A DNA stretch of 64,000 nucleotides from Lachnospiraceae bacterium MD329 (lineage in GTDB: Bacteria; Bacillota; Clostridia; UBA1381), in the NCBI GenBank assembly GCA_010206265.1, contig VIQV01000026.1, positions 1 to 64,000 of the forward strand, in the 5' to 3' direction. Position 1 is the stretch's first letter. Every line of letters starts with the position of its first letter. Of this stretch, positions 1 through 7,481 are shown one piece after another. The notes under the pieces are model-generated. The model did no database searches, was not told where the DNA came from, and saw nothing but the letters and a program-made list of their open reading frames with translations. The position numbers and the translations under genes are program-made.

Positions 1-41
1 TCGTGCTTGTCCTTTGCAACATCAATACCGACTAAAATCAT
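1..41 (-). CDS. IS110 family transposase, N-terminal fragment
   Basis: Reading the minus strand from 41 gives MILVGIDVAKDKH, the N-terminus of the RuvC-like DEDD domain of IS110 transposases. The first catalytic Asp is in GIDVAKDKH. A ribosome site (GAGGTG) lies about 6 nt before the start. The gene leaves the window after 13 codons, so it cannot be said whether it is intact. In this family the enzyme cuts and joins donor and target DNA under guidance of an RNA encoded just upstream. Confidence 0.8.
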   Translation of the reverse strand, partial: MILVGIDVAKDKH

Positions 42-73
42 AAAAACACCTCATTTTAATAAATTTTTGACAC

Positions 74-233
74 TGTTTAGACCCACAGGGACTCTCTGCG
101 ATTGTAACCTTGTTCTAAATAAACCGTCATGCGGTATCTAACTGATTAACAACTGTACAAAGAGACTGTGGTTAGAGCCTCATTCAAACCATCAAGTGGT
201 AGGAGGAATTAACTAATCCACAGTATCTAAACA
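74..233 (-). ncRNA. Putative IS110 bridge RNA (target- and donor-binding loops)
   Basis: Two consecutive stem-loops lie between the element end and the transposase start, in the order expected for bridge RNA read on the minus strand. Loop 1 (165-224): ACTGTGG/CCACAGT plus TTAG/CTAA with one bulged base, an internal loop, then CCTC/GAGG and an ACCA/TGGT tip. Loop 2 (91-165): CTCT/AGAG, TTGTA/TACAA (102-106 with 156-160), TTGTT/AACAA (110-114 with 148-152) and an ACCG/CGGT tip (123-126 with 132-135). An outer 8-bp pairing joins 74-81 and 226-233. Loop 2 carries GTATCTAA, identical to 223-230 at the element end, as a donor guide should. Folding was done by eye. Confidence 0.65.
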
Positions 234-300
234 CAGTATAGCACATATCCAGAAAAAAGGATATTTAAACTATAACTATATAATACAAGGAGGTAATTTT

Positions 301-2343
301 ATGGAATATAAATTTAAAAATTACGAGGAAACGCCTCTTTTGGAAAAGCATTTAAATATGGGCGGAAAAAATCCTGACGGCGAAGAAATTAATGTTACAA
401 GCCGTTATTTCACGCGTGGCGGTAAACCGTGGATTGGAGTTATGGGAGAATTCCATTTTTCACGGTATTCACGAAATGAGTGGTACAGGGAGCTTTGTAA
501 AATGAAGGCAGGAGGTATCACGATTGTTTCAACGTATCTTTTCTGGATTTATCACGAGGAAACAGAAGGGAAATTTGATTTTTCGGGTGATAATGACATA
601 CGTACATTTATAACGGATTGTCAGAGAGCAGGACTGGACGTTGTGATAAGAATAGGACCGTGGGCGCACGGCGAATGCCGCAACGGCGGTTTGCCTGACT
701 GGCTTTTGACAAAACCGTATAAAATACGATGTAACGATACTGAGTACCTTGAAAAGGTAAAAAATTGGTATGAGCGAATTTATGAAGAGGTAAAGGGCTT
801 GTTCTATAAAGACGGCGGAAATATAATTGCCGTACAGCTTGAAAATGAGCTTACAGACGACGCAGAACATCTGGCAACGCTTAAAGAGATGGCTATTGAA
901 ATCGGAATGGTTGCGCCTATATATACGGTTACGGGCTGGAACAGCGCGTCAGGCGCAAAAATACCTGTGGACGAGGTTGTGCCCGTATTCGGCGGTTACT
1001 GCGAGGCGCCTTGGGAGAATCATACGCACCGTTTAAGTCCGTCGCCGCACTATTTCTTTAACAGAATGAGAAATGATTCGGCTATAGGCACCGATTTGAT
1101 TGCAGTTTCTGATGACAGTGACTGGCAGCTGCCGTATGACAAATATCCTTTTGCGACGTGTGAACTTGGCGGCGGTATACAGGTTACACATCACCGCAGA
1201 CCGATTATCAAACCTATGGACATATATGCAGTATCGCTTGTAAAGCTGGGTGACGGTAATAACCTTGCAGGCTATTATATGTACCACGGAGGTACAAATA
1301 AAATCGGTAAGCTGTCAACGCTTAACGAATCAAAGGCTACGGGTTACCCGAATGATTATCCGATACTGTCATATGATTTTCAGGCGCCGCTGTCTGAATA
1401 CGGCGAAGTGCGTGAGCATTACGGAATGTTAAATATGCTTCATATGTTTGTTCGTGATTTTGGTGAAAGTTTTGCGCCTATGGAGGCAGTTGACGCTCAG
1501 ATGCCGGTTACACCTGACGACACTTCTTCACTCAGATACGGTATGCGTACAGACGGCAAAAGCGGATTTGTATTTATAAATCATTATCAGCGTTTGACGA
1601 GGCTTGAAGATATTGAAAATGTTGTTATAAATACGGGTAATGTGATTTTTCCACCGATTAATGTCAGAGGTGATGTAAGCTTTTTTATGCCGTTTAATAT
1701 GGATTTGGGCGGAAATATGCTTGAATATGCAACTGCTCAGCCATTATTAAAGCAGGATAACGCATACTTTTTTGTCAGAATTCCAAATGTAAAAGCCGAA
1801 TATAAAATCAATGGAAAAGTGTATTCGGGAGATGTTATTGAATATGACGGAATAAAAATTGTAACGCTTTCGTTCGACGAGGCGCGTTATACCCGCAGAC
1901 TTGACAGCGGTATATTTATAGGCGGAGGGTGCGACCTGTATGAGGAAAACGGAAAAATTGTTTCCGTGCAGGACGGTGAATTTGTATGTAAAAAATGGAA
2001 CGGCAGTGAGTTTGAAACATTTACAGTAAATCAGCAGATATTTGACTGTGAAGTGACTATCGAAGATATTGAAACAGAACCGTTTGAACCGCTATATAAA
2101 GAGGAATTGAATATTGAGTGTGAGCGAAAGAGAACGTGGAAAAAAATAACCGTAAGCAGTGAATATGGTTTTGCTGAAACTAATTATACGGGTGACGCAG
2201 CCCAGATATACGCGGACGGTAAACTGATTGCGGACGATTATTGGTACGGTGTGCCGTGGAGAGTGCCGTGCAGACTGCTTTACGGAAGGGAATGTTATAT
2301 GGTAATATCCGAAATGAAGAACGATTTTTACAGGGAGGCATAA
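301..2343 (+). CDS. Glycoside hydrolase family 35 beta-galactosidase-like protein
   Basis: 680 aa. GH35 enzymes are retaining beta-galactosidases of clan GH-A that release terminal galactose, for example from pectic galactan. Visible here are the N-terminal substrate segment (GVMGEFHFSRY, about 46-56), RIGPWAHGEC (117-126), the acid/base region VQLENEL with probable acid/base E183, a probable nucleophile E288 in CELGGG, and the family signature YMYHGGTN near 327-334. There is no signal peptide, so it probably acts in the cytoplasm on imported oligosaccharides. An AAGGAGGT ribosome site precedes the ATG. uxuA follows 2 nt after the stop with its ribosome site inside the 3' end of this gene, so the two are co-transcribed. 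Confidence 0.88.
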   Translation: MEYKFKNYEETPLLEKHLNMGGKNPDGEEINVTSRYFTRGGKPWIGVMGEFHFSRYSRNEWYRELCKMKAGGITIVSTYLFWIYHEETEGKFDFSGDNDIRTFITDCQRAGLDVVIRIGPWAHGECRNGGLPDWLLTKPYKIRCNDTEYLEKVKNWYERIYEEVKGLFYKDGGNIIAVQLENELTDDAEHLATLKEMAIEIGMVAPIYTVTGWNSASGAKIPVDEVVPVFGGYCEAPWENHTHRLSPSPHYFFNRMRNDSAIGTDLIAVSDDSDWQLPYDKYPFATCELGGGIQVTHHRRPIIKPMDIYAVSLVKLGDGNNLAGYYMYHGGTNKIGKLSTLNESKATGYPNDYPILSYDFQAPLSEYGEVREHYGMLNMLHMFVRDFGESFAPMEAVDAQMPVTPDDTSSLRYGMRTDGKSGFVFINHYQRLTRLEDIENVVINTGNVIFPPINVRGDVSFFMPFNMDLGGNMLEYATAQPLLKQDNAYFFVRIPNVKAEYKINGKVYSGDVIEYDGIKIVTLSFDEARYTRRLDSGIFIGGGCDLYEENGKIVSVQDGEFVCKKWNGSEFETFTVNQQIFDCEVTIEDIETEPFEPLYKEELNIECERKRTWKKITVSSEYGFAETNYTGDAAQIYADGKLIADDYWYGVPWRVPCRLLYGRECYMVISEMKNDFYREA

Positions 2344-2345
2344 AT

Positions 2346-3419
2346 ATGGAAATGACATTGCGCTGGTACGGCTCTGAATTTGATACCGTATCTCTAAAAC
2401 AAATACGTCAGATTGCAGGTGTAACAGGGGTTATAACTACGCTTTATGATGTTCCGGCAGGAGAAATGTGGACGCGTGAGGCAATCAGGAAAATGAAGTC
2501 GGAGGTCAGTGACGCGGGACTTCATATAAGCGGAATTGAGAGCGTAAATGTTCACGAAAAAATCAAAATAGGAGCGTCTGACAGGGATAAATATATAGAG
2601 AATTATATTAAAACACTCGAAAATCTGGGTGAGGAGGGGCTTAATCTTGTATGCTACAATTTTATGCCCGTATTTGACTGGACGCGCAGTGAGCTGGCGC
2701 GCAGCCGCGCGGACGGCTCAACCGTACTCGCGTATAATCAGGAGGACATTGACAAAATAGTTCCGGAGAAAATGTTTGAGAGTATTGCAGGAGATATGAA
2801 CGGTACTGTAATGCCGGGGTGGGAGCCTGAACGAATGGAAAGAGTTAAACAGCTTTTTGAAATGTATTCTGATATTGATGAGGAAAAATTGTTTGCAAAT
2901 TTGGAATATTTTCTTAAAGCAATAATGCCTGTCTGTAATAAATATGACATTAAAATGGCTATACACCCTGACGACCCTGCGTGGAGCGTGTTCGGGCTTC
3001 CACGTATTATTATAAATAAGAAAAACATTCTGCGTATGATGAATATGGTGGACGACGTTCATAACGGAGTAACGTTTTGTTCGGGTTCGTATGGTACAAA
3101 CCGTGAAAATGATTTGCCTGATATGATACGCTCATTAGAGGGCAGAATACATTTTGCCCACGTCAGAAATCTGCGTTTTAATTCAGATACCGATTTCGAG
3201 GAGGCGGCTCACCTGTCTGCGGACGGTTCATTTGATATGTATGAAATAATGAAAGCCTTGTATGAAACAGGCTTTGACGGGCCTATCCGTCCCGACCACG
3301 GCAGAATGATTTGGGACGAAAAAGCAATGCCGGGCTATGGCCTTTACGACAGGGCGCTTGGCGCGTCGTACCTGAACGGACTGTGGGAGGCTATAAAAAA
3401 GAACAATAAAACAATATAA
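2346..3419 (+). CDS. uxuA: Mannonate dehydratase
   Basis: 357 aa. Converts D-mannonate to 2-keto-3-deoxygluconate in the glucuronate branch of uronic acid catabolism. The start LRWYG, the block ESVNVHEKIKIG, the phrase CYNFMPVFDWTR, AIHPDDPAW (probable metal-binding His/Asp), FCSGSYG and IRPDHGR near the C-terminus are all typical of UxuA. The chosen ATG at 2346 has GGGAGG at about 2332-2337, within the end of the GH35 gene. A longer reading from 2241 would overlap GH35 by over 100 nt and has no family similarity. Its place beside a beta-galactosidase and a rhamnogalacturonan esterase supports a role in pectin or glycan use. Confidence 0.93.
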   Translation: MEMTLRWYGSEFDTVSLKQIRQIAGVTGVITTLYDVPAGEMWTREAIRKMKSEVSDAGLHISGIESVNVHEKIKIGASDRDKYIENYIKTLENLGEEGLNLVCYNFMPVFDWTRSELARSRADGSTVLAYNQEDIDKIVPEKMFESIAGDMNGTVMPGWEPERMERVKQLFEMYSDIDEEKLFANLEYFLKAIMPVCNKYDIKMAIHPDDPAWSVFGLPRIIINKKNILRMMNMVDDVHNGVTFCSGSYGTNRENDLPDMIRSLEGRIHFAHVRNLRFNSDTDFEEAAHLSADGSFDMYEIMKALYETGFDGPIRPDHGRMIWDEKAMPGYGLYDRALGASYLNGLWEAIKKNNKTI

Positions 3420-3500
3420 TATCTCAAAATACTGATATAATTAAAATCCCAACTATGATAAAATATAGCTGAATAGTTTTATTAAATAGGAGGGATTTTT

Positions 3501-6500
3501 ATGTGGAGCAAAAAAATTACTGCGTTAGTATCGGCGCTGGCAATTGTATTTTCTATAATTGCACCGTGGGCGGCATATGCGGAGGAAACTGTTAAGCCTT
3601 CAATTAATGCCGTAAGATATGAAAACGGAAATACTGTGGTAACGCTTAGTAATATTTCAGGCGGTGAAGTCATTGCCGTGAAATATGACAGAGGTGTTGT
3701 TGCCGCTGTTAAACGGGCAGAAGTGACAGGAGATACTGCTACACTGGAAGGAATTGAGGCTGATAAAGTTATGGTATGGAATTCACTGAACGGAATGAAA
3801 CCAATTTGCGAAGCTTATAGCGTTAAATCAGATATACCGCCTTTGACCGAGCCAATCAGCGTAGATTTTACGACAATGTCAGAGGTTGTTAAATATACGG
3901 AAACAAACGGACAGGGGTTTGTGGAAAAGTCAGGTGCAATAATGCCGTCGGGCTATGAAAGAACGGTTGCTCCTGTATCGGAAATCAGACTTTCAACAGA
4001 CGGAGCAAGTGTTACGGAAACAAACGGTACATATCTTCACTCTAAGCAGAACAGTGACGATGGAGATGATTATAATAACGGCGGACTTATATACCGTATA
4101 GATACAGGTAAGCCGGGCGCATATCATATTGAAGTCGAGGTGACGGGTACAAAAGATGATACGCGCGTTGCGCCTACGGGTATGGACTCAGGAAAGCTTA
4201 CAGGAACAGGAAACTGGGATAATGCAAATATGGTTAAGAGGACTGTAAGCGCGGTATGGTCGGGAAATAAATGGTCATATGATTTTGCTACAGGTGAGGA
4301 TTTTGTGGAAATAGAAATTGAACCTGTAAAGCTTGCTAATGTGTCTGCTCCGCAAACTGTAGGAGTTAAACGTATAACGGTTACGCCTATTGAAAATATA
4401 ACGGCGGACAAACCGACAATTCATATTATCGGTGATTCAACTCAGAAAACCTACACGTTTAATGAAACGATAAGCGCGTGGGGTCAGACGCTTGTGAATT
4501 ATTTTGATACGTCAAAAGTGAATGTAATTAATTATTCAATGGGCGGACGCGCAATGAAGTCAAATTACTGCGAGGGACGTTTTGATGAAATTCTTATAAA
4601 AGGCAGGCAGGGCGATTTTGTATTTATCCATTCCGCGCATAATGATGAAACTATAAGCACAAACAGATTTTCGCGCGGCGCAGGCACGAAAAAAGACGAC
4701 CTTACAGCAAATAATGCAAGCTATAATGAATGGCTTAATATGTATGTTGAGGCTGTCAAGGCAAGAGGAATGACGCCTGTGCTTGTTACCGCTATGCCGA
4801 GGGTTAACGGTTCAACTGGAAAGTATTCTGAAAGCACATTGAAACCTAACGGATTTAACCCCGATTCTCCTGAAAATATGAGAAAGAAGGCGGCAAGTGA
4901 CAATAAAGTTGGTCTGGCAGAATTATACAAAGGAGCAAAAGCATATATAGATAAGCTCGACGGAAAAGAAGTTGCCTATATCTATAATAATACAGAGGCA
5001 GGGGAAACTCCTGCAAATAATGCGGCAAACGGCGCAAACGGTGACGGTACGCATTACAAGGAGGCTGCGTCAAAGCAGTGGTCGCGTATAATACTTCAAA
5101 GTATTTATGACCAGTCGGTTTCTGATGAGGATATATATACTGATAAAGATATAATGACAGAGCTGGTTTCTTATATGAAACAGGAGGTGCAGGAGGCGGC
5201 GCAGTCGGGAGATTGGTCAGCAGTATTCCCTGAAATGGCGAGTGATGTAAGCACTGTGGATATAAATCCTAATGCTCAGAAACAGGCGGAAAGCAGTTAT
5301 TATTACAGAAACAATATAGAAAAAGCTTTACAACTCGGCTTATTGCATAAAGACTCCGATAATTTGTTTAAGCCTATGGAAACGGTGACAGTAGGAGAGT
5401 TTGCGCGCGGTATTGAAACTGCGTTTGGTCTTGGAGAAAATACACTTTCAAGCTATACAAAAACATATGCCGAATTATTGTCGGAGCATTCTCCTGCAAG
5501 TATTCAAGAGGTGCCGGAGATTTCTTCATTTGAGGAGGGTGAATTTACTGTAACAGTGAATCAGACCGAGGGAGGAACCGTAACTGTTTATAATAACAGC
5601 GCATTCCATAGCGCAACGGCGGATATATCGGCTGATGTAACGGAAAATGCGGTTATTTCAGATAACGCTTATTTTACACTTCAGGCTCCGTCTGTGGTGG
5701 TTAAGAAAATAGATAAAAACGGTGTGTTTACGAATAAGGCTGTTACAACAAATGCCATAGAGGTACGCAATGACGGAGTAAAGCAGCCTGTATATACGGC
5801 GAAAGAAAGCGGAACTCTGACAATGTATCTGTATTTTGATAATACAAAGATTATTACCTGTGAAAATAAAACAGACGGAACAAAATCTGAAAAATATATA
5901 GAGGGTGAAAAAGCGTCAGCCGATAAACGCGCCAATGTATTCGGAGAGGTTACGTTTAACGTCGAGGAAGGTAAAACCTACGAGATTTACACAAACGGAG
6001 GTACAGGCAGACTATTCGGAGTAATGTATGCCTCTAATGACTATCCTAACAGTACGTCTTCGCTTACGGTAAACAGCGGAGATGAAATAAAGGTGGTTGC
6101 GGTTCCGAATGAAAATTATATTAATAAATCAATTCTTGTAAACGGCGAAATAAAAACAACGTCTAAGGAATATGTGTTTACAGTTACGGGTAATACAACA
6201 ATTACCGCTGAATTTACATCAGAACCTGCTCTGGTTGAAACAACCAGAATTGCCTCTGACGCGCCTTTGACGCGTGAGGCAATGGGAGCAGTTTTATATG
6301 ACGCTTATCTTGCAAAATATGGTAAAGATGATGACGGAAAATGGAATAAGACGGATTATATGAAACAAAACGGTTCAATTCCGTCGCCTGATGACCCTAA
6401 TTATGACCCCAACATACAATATGAGGGTTCACCGTATATTCCTCTTACAGGCTGGGGCGCACTTGAGGATACTGACACTTTAAACAGTGTTCTGTATAAG

Positions 6501-6758
6501 AAGGTTAAAGAAGTGTATAATCTGGGACTTATAAGAAGTGAAACGGGTATAGCAAGGGGAGCAATTTCAAACGGAAAAATGCTTGAGCCGAAAGCAGAGG
6601 TAACAAGAGCAAAAGCGGCAAAGACGCTTGTATTTGCATTTATTCTGACTCAGCCTTTAAATGGCGAAAGTCAGACAATTCCTGAGGGCTATGGTATAAA
6701 AGAGCCCTCTGAAATAGCTTTGCCGAATACTGAGGCATTAACAACGGTATTTAATTAA
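3501..6758 (+). CDS. Secreted SGNH esterase (rhamnogalacturonan acetylesterase-like, CE12 type) with SLH-like domains
   Basis: 1085 aa with a clear signal peptide ending near AYAEE. Residues ~115-300 form a beta-rich module resembling carbohydrate-binding or malectin-like domains. The SGNH catalytic domain follows: IIGDST with nucleophile S313, HSAHND with oxyanion N381, and DGTH with D515 and H518. This layout matches rhamnogalacturonan acetylesterases, which remove acetyl groups from RG-I. Residues ~600-650 (NIEKALQLGLLHKDSDN) and ~965-1065 look like S-layer-homology segments, separated by a beta-rich part and an InlB-B-like repeat (~855-910). The protein is probably displayed on the cell wall, feeding sugars to the GH35 and UxuA encoded upstream. 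Substrate is inferred, not proven. Confidence 0.8.
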   Translation: MWSKKITALVSALAIVFSIIAPWAAYAEETVKPSINAVRYENGNTVVTLSNISGGEVIAVKYDRGVVAAVKRAEVTGDTATLEGIEADKVMVWNSLNGMKPICEAYSVKSDIPPLTEPISVDFTTMSEVVKYTETNGQGFVEKSGAIMPSGYERTVAPVSEIRLSTDGASVTETNGTYLHSKQNSDDGDDYNNGGLIYRIDTGKPGAYHIEVEVTGTKDDTRVAPTGMDSGKLTGTGNWDNANMVKRTVSAVWSGNKWSYDFATGEDFVEIEIEPVKLANVSAPQTVGVKRITVTPIENITADKPTIHIIGDSTQKTYTFNETISAWGQTLVNYFDTSKVNVINYSMGGRAMKSNYCEGRFDEILIKGRQGDFVFIHSAHNDETISTNRFSRGAGTKKDDLTANNASYNEWLNMYVEAVKARGMTPVLVTAMPRVNGSTGKYSESTLKPNGFNPDSPENMRKKAASDNKVGLAELYKGAKAYIDKLDGKEVAYIYNNTEAGETPANNAANGANGDGTHYKEAASKQWSRIILQSIYDQSVSDEDIYTDKDIMTELVSYMKQEVQEAAQSGDWSAVFPEMASDVSTVDINPNAQKQAESSYYYRNNIEKALQLGLLHKDSDNLFKPMETVTVGEFARGIETAFGLGENTLSSYTKTYAELLSEHSPASIQEVPEISSFEEGEFTVTVNQTEGGTVTVYNNSAFHSATADISADVTENAVISDNAYFTLQAPSVVVKKIDKNGVFTNKAVTTNAIEVRNDGVKQPVYTAKESGTLTMYLYFDNTKIITCENKTDGTKSEKYIEGEKASADKRANVFGEVTFNVEEGKTYEIYTNGGTGRLFGVMYASNDYPNSTSSLTVNSGDEIKVVAVPNENYINKSILVNGEIKTTSKEYVFTVTGNTTITAEFTSEPALVETTRIASDAPLTREAMGAVLYDAYLAKYGKDDDGKWNKTDYMKQNGSIPSPDDPNYDPNIQYEGSPYIPLTGWGALEDTDTLNSVLYKKVKEVYNLGLIRSETGIARGAISNGKMLEPKAEVTRAKAAKTLVFAFILTQPLNGESQTIPEGYGIKEPSEIALPNTEALTTVFN

Positions 6759-6766
6759 ACGATATA

Positions 6767-6806
6767 TTTAAGGCGCTGCATTTATGTGCGGCGCCTTAAA
6801 TGTTTA
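6767..6806 (+). terminator. Terminator after the esterase gene
   Basis: Perfect 10-bp stem TTTAAGGCGC (6767-6776) with GCGCCTTAAA (6791-6800), loop of 14 nt, followed by a short T-rich run. It closes the GH35-uxuA-esterase transcription unit before the feo promoter. Confidence 0.75.
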
Positions 6807-6833
6807 ATACAACTAAAATAAAAGAAACAGAAC

Positions 6834-6943
6834 TTAGGTTAGTCTGTGCAAACTGACGAAAGTTTGGATTTTTGTGAGAATATATTGACAATCGGAGTTT
6901 TGTGGAGTAAAATAACAATGCGAGTTAGCATAGAACAACTAAC
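6834..6943 (+). promoter_or_regulatory. feo promoter with DtxR/IdeR-like half sites
   Basis: TTGACA (6885-6890), 17-nt spacer, TAAAAT (6908-6913). Upstream, TTAGGTTAGTCT (6834-6845) resembles the left half of the DtxR/IdeR iron box. Downstream of the -10, GTTAG (6924-6928) and CTAAC (6939-6943) form an inverted pair. The sigma-A promoter is clear; iron control through a DtxR-type regulator is an inference. Confidence 0.6.
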
Positions 6944-6978
6944 ATTAACATATACTGACGGAATAGGAGGAGATTATA

Positions 6979-7188
6979 GTGCCCTTATCAATGGCAAGTG
7001 TGGGAGATGTGCAATGTATCAGAAGAATAACAGGCAGGGACGAGGTCAGAAGTTTTCTTGAAAAGCTTGGTTTTGTGGAAGGCAGCAGCGTAACTGTTAT
7101 ATCCGAGAACAGAGGGAATCTTATTGTAAATATAAAGAATACGCGAGTGGCGATAGACCGCGCAATGGCAAATAGAATTATTGTGTGA
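6979..7188 (+). CDS. feoA: FeoA-family ferrous iron transport protein (first copy)
   Basis: 69 aa, GTG start preceded by AGGAGGA. FeoA is a small SH3-like cytoplasmic protein that supports the FeoB Fe(II) permease. The phrase RSFLEKLGFVEGSSVTVISE and the C-terminal VAIDRAMANRIIV fit FeoA (LxxLGfxxGxxV...A...I). A second feoA starts 20 nt later. Paired FeoA proteins before FeoB are common in Clostridia. A longer frame from 6846 overlaps it, but its translation has no FeoA similarity. Confidence 0.88.
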   Translation: MPLSMASVGDVQCIRRITGRDEVRSFLEKLGFVEGSSVTVISENRGNLIVNIKNTRVAIDRAMANRIIV

Positions 7189-7208
7189 AAAATAATGGAG
7201 GTATAGTA

Positions 7209-7430
7209 ATGCGAACATTAAAAGAGGCTAAGATAGGCGAAACGGTAACAGTTTCGCGGCTTAAAGGCGAAGGCGCGGTAAAGCGCAGAATTATGGATAT
7301 GGGAATAACCAGAGGAGTGGAAATTTACATAAGAAAAGTTGCACCGCTGGGCGACCCTGTGGAAGTAACTGTTCGCGGCTACGAGCTGTCGCTAAGACGC
7401 GCGGACGCTGAAATGATTGAACTTGTGTAA
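7209..7430 (+). CDS. feoA: FeoA-family ferrous iron transport protein (second copy)
   Basis: 73 aa. The ATG at 7209 has GGAGGT about 7 nt upstream; an in-frame start at 7185 overlaps the first feoA. Motifs LKGEGAVKRRIMDMGITRG and APLGDPVEVTVRGYELSLRR are the classic FeoA core (the second stretch is the conserved APLGDPxxxxxxGYxxxLR). This copy is more canonical than the first, so the two may have different roles at FeoB. Confidence 0.92.
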   Translation: MRTLKEAKIGETVTVSRLKGEGAVKRRIMDMGITRGVEIYIRKVAPLGDPVEVTVRGYELSLRRADAEMIELV

Positions 7431-7481
7431 TTTTTTGAAGATAAGTTAGCTAAAGGTAATAGAAGTTGGAGGTATATAAAT

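Larger units (their letters stand above)
1..240 (-). mobile_element. Left end of an IS110-family insertion sequence (truncated by window edge)
   Basis: The minus strand begins an IS110-type transposase at position 41, and its upstream non-coding DNA up to about 230-240 folds into two stem-loops typical of an IS110 bridge-RNA leader. IS110 elements lack long terminal inverted repeats, so the exact boundary cannot be fixed from one end. The octamer GTATCTAA at 223-230 recurs inside the presumed donor loop (134-141), which places the element end close to 222-240. The rest of the element lies outside the window. Confidence 0.75.

Noticed and set aside
245-264. Terminator hairpin ATATCC/GGATAT before the GH35 gene
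   Set aside because: Only 6 weak base pairs and no T run; more likely chance or part of the insertion boundary.
6846-7061. Separate small protein before feoA
   Set aside because: It overlaps the feo promoter and feoA in another frame and shows no recognisable sequence features or ribosome site.
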